A DNA stretch of 64,000 nucleotides from Bradysia coprophila (GCF_014529535.1 NW_023503493.1:2356001-2420000), one strand, 5' to 3'. Counted from the first letter of the stretch, positions 45,253 through 56,050 are shown. The notes: generated by a model from the sequence alone, not told the origin. Program-made: numbers and translations.

Positions 45253-45310
45253 AATACTTTTTAAAATCGGGTGAGTGGACCGTGAGTTTGGGCCTTAGAA
45301 GTGAAAAGCT

Positions 45311-45900
45311 ACTAGGGCCCTATGTGTATTTTACATAGAACTCGAGTAAATTTCATCCGTTTTTCGTAATTTTTGTTTCATTTGGAAGGTAATCAAAGGC
45401 CGAATAGAATGTTGTTGAAAAAAAATTAAATTTGGGTCCTCGGACTAAGGCCGCTACTAGGGCCCTATGTGTATTTTACATTGAACTCGAGTAAATTTCA
45501 TTCGTTTTTCGTAATTTTTGTGTCATTTGGAAGGTAATCAAAGGCCGAATAGAATGTTGTTGAAAAAAAATTAAATTTGGGTCCTCGGACTAAGGCCGCT
45601 ACTAGGGCCCTATGTGTATTTTACATATAACTCGAGCAAATTTCATCCGTTTTTCGTAATTTTTGTTTCATTTGGAAGGTAATCAAAGGCCGAATAGAAT
45701 GTAGTTGAAAAAAAAATAAATTTGGGTCCTTGGACTAAGGCCGCTACTAGGGCCCTATGTGTATTTTACATATAACTCGAGCAAATTTCATCCGTTTTTC
45801 GTAATTTTTGTTTCATTTGGAAGGTAATCAAAGGCCGAATAAAATGTAGTTGAAAAAAATAAAATTGGATCCTCGGACTGAGGCCGATACTAGGCCCTAT
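45311..45900. repeat. 145-bp tandem repeat, four copies and a partial fifth
   Basis: ACTAGGGCCCTATGTG recurs at 45311, 45456, 45601 and 45746 (145 bp apart) and as a variant at 45889. The units are over 95% alike by eye. Each contains ACTCGAG and a TGAAAAAAA run. The array belongs to the element that starts at 42071. Confidence 0.92.
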
Positions 45901-46551
45901 GTGTATTTATACTCAATAAATTAACATTTTAGGGCTATTAGAAATTTTTGTTTTATTTGAAAGGAACGTCGTACGGGGCTTCGTAATTGCGCTATGCGCA
46001 ATTTCTAAGATGTACACATTACATAATAATTTTACTTTAACTAATTTAACCGGCGCATAGGCTTACGGTCAAAGTAGGGTGACAGACGCACTAGGGTCAC
46101 GTACGCAATAGATATACGGGTTTGTACGGGGCTCAGTCGCAGCAAACGCTCCGACTGTTCTGATGGCTCGTTGATTTATTTTTCGTGAATTTTTTTTATC
46201 AACTTTCTCATGTGGTGGACAGTAAAATAGAACACATTAATAGGGAACGTCAGATTTTCAGACCAGAAATTCCAAACGGAAACACAAACGGAAAGGGCAG
46301 GTTTGACAGATTCACTGCAAAATAATTAAATTCCGACTGCTAGGATTGCCATTGTGTTCGGAGTTTGGTAAACTAATTGTTTTCTCAATCGGACCAACAT
46401 CGATGAAAAAATTACAACAAGGCGTAAGTCAATATTTTGTCTATTTCGCTCTCTCATATTCGTCAATGCGATAGAAAAGTGTAGTGCATGATTAACTACG
46501 TCGCGATAAGAATTTCCAAAAGTGATATTTATATTCATCATCACTGCTTCC

Positions 46552-47045
46552 TTACTCCGCGAGGGAGCATAGGTTGTCCACAGAACTTCGCCATCGTATT
46601 CGGTTCATTGCGAATGCCGTGACTTCCGTCCATCCTTTCTCGGCTTCCCTCGCTTCGTTGACGACTGTTCGCTTCCATGTGGTTTTCGGTCTACCCCTCT
46701 TTCGCGTCCTCTGCGGGTTCCATTCAAATGCGGTTTTCGCGATGCTTCCAGCAGGTGTTGAGGAATTTCGCGCCGTGTCATTCACAATCATTCACAAAGT
46801 GACATCTTCCTTATACAAAATGTGTCATTTTGTCAATTATTGTGAATGACGCGGCGCGAAAGTCCTAGCAGCCTTCCAGCAGGCCGCCGAATGGTGTGAA
46901 AGATCCAGATCCACTTCCTTCGTTTGATCATTGGCTTCATTTCCTCGCATTTGGTCTGCTTCCACAACTCGGTGTTTGAAATAGTTTGTATTAATGGTAT
47001 CAAAGTCTTATCTCTAGGAAAATATTGGTCTGATTGAGAAAACAA
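46552..47045 (-). pseudogene. RTE-like LINE C-terminal fragment
   Basis: On minus the fragment reads ISNTELWKQTKCEEMKPMI, KRRKWIWIFHTIRRPAG, then (after an insertion) SIAKTAFEWNPQRTRKRGRPK and TTWKRTVVNEAREAEKGWTE. It ends near MNRIRWRSSVDNLCS. This is the usual 3' end of RTE-clade endonuclease-reverse transcriptase proteins. The frame is broken by the MITE at 46756-46872, and the RT core is missing. Confidence 0.85.
46756..46872. mobile_element. 117-bp MITE in the RTE fragment with an 11-bp target duplication
   Basis: CTTCCAGCAGG flanks both sides (46745-46755 and 46873-46883). The terminal inverted repeats pair as AGGAATTTCGCGCCGTGTCA on the left and TGACGCGGCGCGAAAGTCCT on the right. Target duplications of 9-11 bp are typical of Mutator-like elements. 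Confidence 0.8.
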
Positions 47046-47198
47046 TTAGTTTACTGGAATCCTGAGAAGCGCATGCACACAACGGCATTTTGTTTAACGG
47101 CAGTGAGAATTTAATTATTTTTCGATAAATCTGTCAAAGATTCCCTTTCCGTTTGTATTTTCTGTTCAGGAATTCTGACGTTTCCTAATCCTAATAAA

Positions 47199-47360
47199 TA
47201 GGGAACGTCAGATTGTTCGAACAGAAACGGAATGTCCAACACAAACGGAAACAGAAGCGAATTTTTCTTTGGCAAAGCTACATTGTCCCAAAAAAAAATC
47301 GTTTTTGTTTCCGTTTGTGTTGGACATTCCGTTTCTGTTCGAACAATCTGACATTCCCTA
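47199..47360. mobile_element. MITE with about 70-bp inverted repeats and TA duplication
   Basis: GGGAACGTCAGATTGTTCGA at 47201 and TCGAACAATCTGACATTCCC ending at 47358 are bounded by TA at 47199-47200 and 47359-47360. The arms remain almost perfect, so the insertion is young. Confidence 0.85.
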
Positions 47361-47875
47361 ATATCCAAGGAGACACACTCATAAATTGCGTGAGACAAAA
47401 AAATTATGACGTCGCAAATCAAGCAGAAGAGGTTTTGTCTTCAACCATATCCCTTTTCTGAGGTACTTTCCCCTTACTATATTTTGTCCTTTGCACCTAC
47501 CTAGTGACTGACGTATGTCACCAAAGAAACGAATCCTTTGCCAGCTAAAAAGTAAACTTTTTGATGTTGAATTAATGTTGTTTTGATGGAAAATTTTCTT
47601 CCTTATTATGTCCTGCACAAACAACATAATTAACCACAAGGCAAAAAAAAGAGCCAAGCCAATTTTCCCACTCGTTAAGAGATGCTTTTAGTCTCGTGCA
47701 TAGTATGGAAGCTAATAGGTAAAGTCACCACAATTTTTTTTCAGTACTTCATTCTTCATGCTCTATTTTCAGGTGAAATAACTTCACTCTGATTTTCCAT
47801 GAAACGTCATTGCAGTGAAGTTAGTTCAGAAACAAATAGACCTCTGACATTAGTAATTCGTTGAAAAAAAAGAAG

Positions 47876-48030
47876 ATTATATGGTCTGCTGTGAAGAACT
47901 GACAGCTGTAATCGGTTCGTTTTTGATTACTACCGTTCACTTTCGTTGAATAAAAAGTGAACGAAAGTGATCAAAAGCGAACCGATCACAGCTGTCAGCT
48001 GTCAATTCATCACTCCAGACCGTCCAGTCT
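47876..48030. repeat. Inverted-repeat element with AGCTGT core arms
   Basis: GAACTGACAGCTGTAATCGGTTCG and CGAACCGATCACAGCTGTCAG flank GATTACTACCGTTCACTTTCG and AGTGAACGAAAGTGATC. These make a hairpin of about 60-bp arms. Another small one (TTCTCAGCTCTAGAA / TTCTAGAGCTGAGAA) is at 48816-48927. Confidence 0.65.
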
Positions 48031-49289
48031 TTTTTCGAACTGAAAAAGTCTATTTTGTGATGTTCGCTAACTCGTGTTTTTTGGAGCAGCATGGTTTGAT
48101 AACTGTTTGTCGACAAATGTAGTACACATACAAACTCTTTGCTTGTCAAAAAGACAGTTACAAGCTTGTTACTGTTAAACGCACTCTGGAAGTTGCTCTT
48201 ATCACCAAATTGGTACCTGATGTAATGAAGTACTTTCACAACATTCAATGTTACCTATACCTATAAGTTACCTTGAATGAATCGAAGCGCAACATTTTTC
48301 TAATGTTTAGGTACTCGTTGGTCTCTTAACTTAAATTAATATTGTAGCTGGCGCTCGAGTTACCAAAATTTTATGACTAACTGAAAGGAAATTTCGTGCA
48401 TTTCATTTATAACTACTGTTTGATTTTCAAAAACGCAATTCGTTTTATCTTAAAAATGTTAAAATAATTATCTTTCTATCAGCCGGCATTATTCAGTCTG
48501 GTACAATGTACCATGCAATCAAGCAAAAAATTAATGCAGAATATTTGAAGATTAGATTGGTGTTTTTTTGGGGTCATAAACACTTCATTTCAATCGCAAC
48601 TAAAATATTTGAAATTAGATCAAGTATTTCAAGTCTTAAAACGAAAAAGTCACTAATTTAATTAAATTAAAAAAAGGCAGGTTGCTTTGGTCGGAGAAAA
48701 GAAACCGTAACTCAACTAATGCATCCATCACATGATAATGTAAATAAATTATATTTTCATGAAGATTGAACATATATCGTCACTCTACTGAAAGTAGAGA
48801 ATAACCATTCAAGTGGACATTCTCAGCTCTAGAATTTTAGGAACCATCTCAATAATTCCAAAAGTCCAGAAAAGAACCCAATAAAACGTCAGAAATCCTT
48901 CAGGATACTTAAGTTCTAGAGCTGAGAACATAATGACCATGTGCACTTTTTTGGGTTTCTTCCCATAGAATTCCATTCTTTCATGACGTATTTTTCTCTA
49001 TTTTAATCATTTTTCTAACAATAGTGCCGCAATTTCTTTTTGTAAAATTTTCTTTCTCAAATTTTTTGGATCAATTGTTTGTTGAGAATCCTTTTGCGCA
49101 CAAGCGCAGAATGCGTCACCCTCAGCGATATCAGTTATTTTGTAGGTAAGATAAGGAGATAAGTAACTTGCGTCACATTTACCCTTAAAGGGTGTTTTGA
49201 CTGATATCACTAAGTTTGGAAGCATGTCATGTCGACAACATCAAAAATTCTTGTGTAAGTTAAAAAAAATTCTAGAGAAATCAGTCTGA
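48031..49289. other. Gene-free stretch
   Basis: The stretch is AT-rich, with the small hairpin at 48816-48927 and a GCGTCACCCTCAGCGATATCAG fragment near 49110 belonging to the family also seen at 4448-4695. No ORF shows homology. Confidence 0.45.
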
Positions 49290-49930
49290 ATCCCAAGAAC
49301 CAACCTACGAACACCTCACTTATATCGAAAATAACCAAAATAGGAAGTGCCAGAGGAATCATCTGTCATCCCAAAATTTAGGAACCAACCTACGAACACC
49401 TCAATTATATCGAAAATAACCCCAATCCATCGAAAAATCCGATGGAAAGTTAGGTAGTGCCAGAGGAATCAGTTGTCATCCCAAAATGTAGGAACCAACC
49501 TAGTGGAAGTTAATACTTAATGATCCCCACATTTTCCAACAAGAAACACATCCCACAACAACACAGACCTTTCTCCACATGACCATCCATATCATGCACC
49601 AAAATATACAACGCACACACATTTGTATGGAGACTTTGGAGAGCTCCAGCTCCCAAAGTATGGGTTTTTTCCAACTTTTGAAAATTCCATTCTTATTTTT
49701 GGGCCATTATTAGCCTCTAACCGAAATTTCAGGAAAATCTATAGAAACGTTTAGGAGTTGCTGGATCCTCTTTTCCATAGGAACTAACTAATGTAGGCGA
49801 TTTCAGTTATCTGAAAAAACGTACTTATTTTCATTCAAAAACCAAAATTTTGAAATTAAATTTCTCATCCAAATCGTAACCAACTTTATCGTGTGATAGC
49901 TCGTTGAATTCGTATGGAAATATCTAAGTT
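49290..49930. repeat. Tandem ~100-bp repeat (reverse of 1-335) and flanking dispersed repeat
   Basis: Three units with GGAACCAACCTACGAACACC and GCCAGAGGAATCA lie at 49300-49510. They are followed by the AGCTCCAGCTCCCAAAG segment shared with 39450-39770. Confidence 0.75.
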
Positions 49931-50856
49931 TGGAATACGTTGTAGTTAAGGAGGGGAAGCCAAAAAGTTGCTGTAAATATGCTCCCCATTTTTTTTGTTT
50001 TAAGTTTTGAAAGTGGACTTGCGTCACACCGAAGCGTACCTTCATCCTGTTATATTTTCGTGTTGTTTAAATGCCTTGAGCCTATTCTCAAATTTAAAAT
50101 CTGTGAATTTAATCTGAAGAATCATTTACAAAATTGATCGACATTCAATGAAATCAAGACATCTATCAAGCAGCTACACAGATTCAAATTGGGTCTGAGT
50201 TTTCATTTTTTTTCCCTACAAAAAATAAACGAGAGAGTTTATCTCATGTAATTTTCAATGAAAGAAAGCGCTTTATCTGGGTACATGTCGTTGCAACCGC
50301 CACCATTTAGTGCTGTTTTAAGCTTAGGCCTATCATTTAGTGCCCGTTTAGTGCTGTCCAATGAGCCATGTACCTAAATCTAGGACCTTTTAAAGCCCAC
50401 GAAATCAAAAAATTCTTTTGAAATGTCCCAACTCTAATGCATTTTCGTTTTTGATTTAAATTCCTTTAGATTGTAAAAGATTATTTGGGATTATTTGGAA
50501 GCGGCCTCAATTCTTAACCGTTCGTATTGTATTTATTGTACATGCAACTGTCCAGTAATAAGCAATATACGTGTTGCCAGCAGAGGTCGCAAGTATTTTC
50601 GTCATCAATCAAGAAAGTTCGTCTTATTATTGTTTCCATCAAAATACAACGACAGATTAGTGTCCATTGCCAATCATCTTCATTTTTCAGTCGAATCGAA
50701 ATTCTAGGAATATGATAGCATCTCACGAAGAAAAATAACACACTTTTGATAAGCCGTTCACACTTGAAAAATATGAAAATCACAATCTAAAGAGGCTATC
50801 GATGCTACTTTCACGTCATAGGGGATCGATAGATTATTTTATTTATTTTTTTTTTG

Positions 50857-50864
50857 TATAAATA
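50857..50864 (+). promoter_or_regulatory. TATA box of 8-Cys copy 2
   Basis: TATAAATA in the same context as at 43163-43170, 107 bp before the ATG at 50971. Confidence 0.7.
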
Positions 50865-50970
50865 GAGACACTTTCTTCAGAGTGAATCATAATTGCGGAT
50901 TCTTAAGTTCTGCTTGCACATACAAAAAACTTTAAATTTTCAAATTTAAAACAAACTATAAAGTGAAAAA

Positions 50971-51821
50971 ATGGCTTTCAAAATGTGAGTATACAATTCG
51001 AAAAAGTAAGCCTCAAGTGATTTAATACAGGCTTTAACATTTCAAATGTCTCACTGTCCTTTTTTTTTAAAGAATGCCATTGTGAATTCGCAATGACACA
51101 ATGAAATTCTCAGAAACATTTGACAGTGAGACATTTGAAATGTTAAAGCCTGTAATTTTAAATTCAAAATAAAGAATTACTCTAAAACTTTAAAATCCAC
51201 CCTACGACGGACAAAAGCACGTAGAGCCTAGTTTTGGTGATTTAAAATTATTGGAAATCGCCTCAAGTGTTAACATTGACCAAAAATTAAAATTCCAATA
51301 TATTTTGATAGCTTTCAGTAATATTGATAATTATTGGTTAAATATCCTTAAAATTGATCCTTAAAATTTAATTTTGCATAAAATGGACACCTGTCAGGCC
51401 CTTTCGTGTCACTTTAATTGAAGAAGTCGTGTAAAAAGGAAATAATTAGTTTTTTCCTTCAAGATCCAACCATAGCTGAGTGAGTCCACTAAATACTTTT
51501 GTTTTTCAATCCAGGTCAGGATATTTGGTATTGATGGTCGTTGCAGCGATAGCGCTAACTAACGCTTCTCTGTCGTATAAAACATCTCTGAGAAACACTA
51601 ATTCGGTCGCCGTTGGTGAAATCGGTGAAGAAAGGTCATTGACTTATTTGAACGAAGCAGAATTGAATGGACGATGCTGCACACTCAGCGGCGTAAGTTG
51701 TTTGTGTTCATTTTGGAATTATTTCTTTTGTTTTGAAAAACTATTTCCACAGTGTGAGGATTTATGTACCTGTACGGAACTGGTGTGTTATGCCAATAGC
51801 ACACATTGTTGGTGTTGGTGA
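50971..51821 (+). CDS. Secreted 8-cysteine protein, duplicated gene copy 2
   Basis: The exons are 50971-50984, 51515-51692 and 51753-51821, the same structure as copy 1. The predicted 86-aa protein is identical to copy 1. Intron 2 (51693-51752) is again 60 nt and open in frame. Intron 1 carries the TA-flanked MITE (51026-51154). AATAAA is at 51913-51918. Promoter, splice sites and coding sequence are all intact. The near identity of introns shows a very recent duplication or ongoing gene conversion rather than selection on the protein alone. Confidence 0.8.
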
Positions 51822-51972
51822 ACGAACGGTTAAAAGTTGGCATCACAACTGGCAACGAGCTTTACCATTTTTTTTACATTTCTTTAAAAAAAATCATTTC
51901 TTTGTTTGATCAAATAAAATCTTCAGATAACCACACAACAGATTTTTAGTCTTTTTTCTTTTAGAAAAAGTT

Positions 51973-52848
51973 GTAGCATATGGATCGGAAGCTTGGTGCA
52001 TCAGCTTTACAAGGAGCCTGATATAGTCAAATTCATCAAAATCAATCGATTAAGATGGCTCGGTCATGTCTTCTTCTTCTCTTCTTCTTTTTCAGCCTGT
52101 TTCTATCCACTGCTGGATGTAGGCCTCTCCAACTTCTTTCCATTTCGTACAATCCATTGCCATTTGCTGCCAGTTTGTACCTGCAATATTCTTAATTCCG
52201 TTTGTCCATCTCTCTGGTGGTCTACCTATAGCTCGTCTTTTATATGGTCGCCAGTTCATGATCTTTTTGGTCCAACGTTCGTCTGTCCTTCTTGCAATAT
52301 GTCCCGCCCAGCTCCATTTCAGAGATGCTATTCTTTCCATGACATCAACGACCCTGGTTTGTTGTCGAATCCATTGATTCGTCACTCTCAATTTATCTTC
52401 GGATGCTTTCGTTAAAGTTAACGTTTCCGCTCCATAAGTGAGCACTGGAAGGACACAAGTGTCGAAAACTTTGCGTTTCAGACTATTATTCATTTTGCTT
52501 TTGAAAATTAGTCTGAGTTTTCCGAACGCTGCCCATGCAAGACCGATCCTACGTCTTATTTCTGCAGTCTGGTTGTCCAGACCTAACTTCAGTTTATGTC
52601 ATGTACAAAGAATGAACGAGGAACGTGTACCACTGAAACTGCTAAATACAAATCCCGATGGAAGACGCAGACCAGGAAGACCAAGATCGATATGGAAAGA
52701 TGCAATTGAGTCTGATCTAAAAGTACTAAGAGTGAGCGACTGGAGAACGTTGGTGCGGAATAGGTCCGATTGGAGAAGATTGCTGGAAGAGGCCAAAACC
52801 AATAGTAGGTTGTAGTGCCCGCCTAAGTAAGTAAGTAAGTAAGCTGAG
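51973..52848 (+). pseudogene. RTE-like LINE 3' end A, interrupted by fragment B
   Basis: The plus strand gives a short piece ending NRLRWLGHV at 52071. After the 52072-52596 insertion it gives QRMNEERVPLKLLNTNPDGRR, GRPRSIWKDAIE and RVSDWRTLVRNRSDWRRLLEEA. It ends with a (TAAG)n tail at 52826-52846, as usual for RTE-type elements. Removing the insertion restores the frame at LGHVQRMN. Confidence 0.85.
52072..52596 (-). pseudogene. RTE-like LINE 3' end B, inserted in fragment A
   Basis: The minus-strand frame 52493-52092 reads KVFDTCVLPVLTYGAETLTL, KWSWAGHIARRTDERWTKKI, RAIGRPPERWTNGIKNIAG and WKEVGEAYIQQW. Its 3' tail is a GAAGAAGAAGA microsatellite (52072-52090). The target duplication GTCATGT is at 52065-52071 and 52597-52603. 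It is 5'-truncated, so it cannot move by itself. Confidence 0.87.
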
Positions 52849-52889
52849 AGCTAACTACCAATATTATAATTGACTACCAAACGTAATTT

Positions 52890-53215
52890 TCGGCAGAGAT
52901 GTTTACTATTCGAGAACTGCGCACTGACTGACAAAATTATTCTGCCTGCTTGCCTATTTAGATCTTGAATTTTTGGTAGTTGACTACCAAACTGGTAGTT
53001 GACTACCATGCTGATAGAGAGGTGGTAGAGATGTTAACTGTTTGAGAGCTGCACACCGACTGATGAAATTATTTAGGCTGCTTGCCTATTTATAATTCGA
53101 TAATTTGGTAGTTGACTACGAAACTGATAGAAAGTTGGTGGAGATGTTTACTGTTCAACAGCCAAAGATCGACTGATGAAACTATTCTTCCTGCTTGCCT
53201 ATTTACAACTCACTT
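52890..53215. repeat. Tandem repeat of about 110-130 bp, three copies
   Basis: AGAGATGTT(T)ACTGTTCGAG-like starts lie at about 52895, 53027 and 53139. Each is followed by CTGACTGATGAAATTATTC, TGCTTGCCTATTTA and TTGGTAGTTGACTACCAAAC, which is itself a palindrome. Confidence 0.75.
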
Positions 53216-53535
53216 GTTGGTAGCTCCAACAACTTTGTTTTTCAGTCAAAAAAAATACGAGAGACACTTTTTTACGCCAGTTTCAGGGTCACTAGTACTT
53301 TGAGCCTTTCACTGATTCCATCTTACAAAATTTGTTATGTTCCAGTTAAGACGTGGTCTTGAGACCTTATTATTAATGCTATTTAGTCATTAGAAAATGC
53401 TTGCTGAGTCAGGACACATAACAATAAAATCTGTTGTGTGGTTATCTGAAGATTTTATTTGATCAAACAAAGAAATGTAAAAAAAATAATGGTAAAGCTC
53501 GTTGCCAGTTGTGATGCCAACTTTTAACCGTTCGT

Positions 53536-54593
53536 TCACCAACACCAACAATGTGTGCTATTGGCATAACACACCAGTTCCGTACAGGTACATAAATCCT
53601 CACACTGTGGAAATAGTTTTTCAAAACAAAAGAAATAATTCCAAAATGAACACAAACAACTTACGCCGCTGAGTGTGCAGCATCGTCCATTCAATTCTGC
53701 TTCGTTCAAATAAGTCAATGACCTTTCTTCACCGATTTCACCAACGGCGACCGAATTAGTGTTTCTCAGAGATGTTTTATACGACAGAGAAGCGTTAGTT
53801 AGCGCTACCGCTGCAACGACCATCAATACCAAATATCCTGACCTGGATTGAAAAACAAAAGTATTTAGTGGACTCACTCAGCTATGGTTGGATCTTGAAG
53901 GAAAAAACTAATTATTTCCTTTTTACACGACTTCTTCAATTAAAGTGACACGAAAGGGCCTGTCAGGTGTCCATTTTATGCTAAATTAAATTTTAAGGAT
54001 CAATTTTAAGAATCGGGTGATATTCGCGCCAAACATTTTTTGTGTAACAAAATTTCTCTGGCCATTCAACAGGGGAATGCTACCAGCATTCTTGGAACAC
54101 GCCCATCCAACAATCAGCTAGATGAAGTTTACAAATTATAAAATATGTAAATACTCATCACATGTAAAATGATCATGAATTTTCGGTAAAAATAAAGAAA
54201 ATCTTACAAATTTTAAGGATATTTAACCAATAATTATCAATATTACTGAAAGCTATCAAAATATATTGGAATTCTAATTTTTGGTCAATGTTAACGATTG
54301 AGGCGATTTCCAATAATTTTAAATCACCAAAACTAGGCTCTACGTGCTTTTGTCCGTCGTAGGGTGGATTTTAAAGTTTTAGAGTAATTCTTTATTTTGA
54401 ATTTAAAATTACAGGCTTTAACATTTCAAATGTCTCACTGTCAAATGTTTCTGAGAATTTCATTGTGTCATTGCGAATTCACAATGGCATTCTTTAAAAA
54501 AAAAGGACAGTGAGACATTTGAAATGTTAAAGCCTGTATTAAATCACTTGAGGCTTACTTTTTCGAATTTTATACTCACATTTTGAAAGCCAT
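53536..54593 (-). CDS. Secreted 8-cysteine protein, duplicated gene copy 3
   Basis: The exons on minus are 54593-54580, 53842-53665 and 53604-53536, the same 86-aa structure as copies 1 and 2, with one change (Ile to Val at residue 17). Intron 2 (53664-53605) is again 60 nt with no in-frame stop. Intron 1 holds both the shared MITE (54410-54538) and a private LINE 3' fragment (54011-54208). The TATA box is on minus at 54710-54717. The gene is inverted relative to copies 1 and 2 and lies about 1.7 kb from copy 2. Confidence 0.8.
54011..54208 (+). mobile_element. 198-bp LINE 3' end in intron 1 of 8-Cys copy 3, 9-bp target duplication
   Basis: AATTTTAAG flanks both sides (54002-54010 and 54209-54217). 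The plus strand reads NKISLAIQQGNATSILGTRP and runs to a stop before TATAAAATATG, with AATAAA near the 3' end. This is the same C-terminal signature as 39818-41036 and 56976-58290. Copy 2 shows the empty site (near 51345-51365). Confidence 0.85.
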
Positions 54594-54709
54594 TTTTTCA
54601 CTTTATAGTTTGTTTTAAATTTGAAAATTTAAAGTTTTTTGTATGTGCAAGCAGAACTTAAGAATCCGCAATTATGATTCACTCTGAAGAAAGTGTCTCT
54701 ATTTATACA

Positions 54710-54717
54710 AAAAAAAA
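54710..54717 (-). promoter_or_regulatory. TATA box of 8-Cys copy 3
   Basis: TATAAATA on minus, in the same context as copies 1 and 2. Confidence 0.7.
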
Positions 54718-55257
54718 TAAATAAAATAATCTATCGATCCCCTATGACGTGAAAGTAGCATCGATAGCCTCTTTAGATTGTGATTTTCATATTTTTCAAG
54801 TGTCAACGGCTTATCAAAAGTGTGTTATTTTTCTTCGTGAGATGCTATCATATTCCCAGAATTTCGATTCGATTGAAAAATGAAGATGATTGGCAATGGA
54901 CACTAATCTGTCGTTGTATTTTGATGGAAACAATAATAAGACGAACTTTCTTGATTGATTGATTGATGACGAAAATACTTGCGACCTCCGCTGGCAACAC
55001 GTATATTGCTTATTACTTGACAGTTGCATGTACAATAAATACAATACGAACGGTTAAGAATTGAGGCCGACCTAATTTTTCACGTAGTGAAATCATGAAC
55101 GCGTTGAGCGTGGGGTACATCACTTCCAAATAATCTCTTACAATCTAAAGGAATTTAAATCAAAAACGAAAATGCATTAGAGTTGAGACATTTCAAAAGA
55201 ATTTTTTGATATCGGATTGAAATTTGATTTCGTGGGCTTTAAAAGGTCCTAAATTTA

Positions 55258-56050
55258 GGTACATGTCGTTGCAACCGCCACCATTATTTAGTGCTGTTTT
55301 AAGCTTAGGCCTATCATTTAGTGTTCGTTTAGTGCTGTCGAATGAGCCATCACTCGAGTTTGGTGCTTCTAGGGACCAGAGAAAACCGAACTTGAAAGTA
55401 TGGCATGACATATGTCACTTTTGGCATTTGACTAATTGAGGCCGGTCTCGACTTCAGTGCTGTCTGTTGAGCGAAGATATTAAACTTTTTGTGGAAAAAG
55501 CATGTCATTTTAGGGGTTTTGGCTCGAAATTGAATGTTTTAATTTTATATATATGGCTCAATAAAGTACTTATTTAGTGCTGGCGAATGAGCCTCCACTC
55601 GAGTTTGGTGCTGCCATCTGACCTGAGATATTTAACTTTTCAAGATTACAGTGAAAGTGGCTCATTCGCCAGCACTAAATAAGTACTTTATTGAGCCCTA
55701 TATATAAAATTAAAATTTATTCAATTTCGAGCCAAAACCCCTAAAATGACATGCCTTTTTTTACAAAAAGTATGATATCTCGGCTCAACAGGCAGCACCA
55801 AACTCGAGACCGGTTGCATTTGTCAGCACTAAATGAGCACATTGCAGTGTGTCAACTATCAGCAATGAGTCAAATACCAAAAGTACCATATGTCATACTT
55901 TCAAGTTCGGTTTTCTCTGGTCACTGAGTCAAACCAGTCCCAAACGAGTCCCAAACTCGAGTTTACAGCACTGAATGAGCACTAAACTAAATGATAGGCC
56001 TAAGCTTAAAACAGCACTAAATAATGGTGGCGGTTGCTACGACATGTACC
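55258..56050. mobile_element. 793-bp foldback with GGTACATG ends and CACTAAAT motifs
   Basis: The arms are roughly 380 bp, with ends GGTACATGTCGTTGC and GCTACGACATGTACC. CAGCACTAAATA and similar words (complement TATTTAGTGCTG) occur about ten times, mostly near the ends and the centre. The same insertion point next to copies 1 and 2 holds shortened forms (42579-42673 and 50279-50374) with the same termini, so these are internal-deletion derivatives. Confidence 0.85.

Larger units (their letters stand above)
42071..46143. mobile_element. GCCCCGTACGAA element split by an 8-Cys gene cassette
   Basis: The left end GCCCCGTACGAAGTACGAAGG at 42071 resembles the start of 26736-27953. The right side has GTCGTACGGGGC at about 45968 and TTGTACGGGGC at about 46127, either of which may be the end. 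A (GTCY)n tract at 42199-42218 is shared with the relative. At 42456-42496 and 45258-45298 an identical 41-bp stretch (GTGAGTGGACCGTGAG inside) appears in direct orientation. Everything between, including an 8-Cys gene and a foldback, looks inserted. Confidence 0.65.
46241..47190. mobile_element. Inverted-repeat element enclosing an RTE fragment
   Basis: The left end TAGGGAACGTCAGATTTTCAG and the right end TTCTGACGTTTCCTAATCC pair imperfectly over about 55 bp (CAAACGGAAAGGG / CCCTTTCCGTTTG inside). It is the same family as the short MITE at 47199-47360 next to it. Confidence 0.6.
50199..51972. repeat. Duplicated cassette carrying 8-Cys copy 2
   Basis: From TTTTCATTTTT at 50199 the sequence parallels 42498-44310 with about 1-2% difference, apart from a 64-bp gap after the gene and a small GATCC insertion near 51350. 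Homology stops at AAAAAGTTGTA (51973), where copy 1 continues into a foldback and copy 2 into an RTE fragment. Confidence 0.85.
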
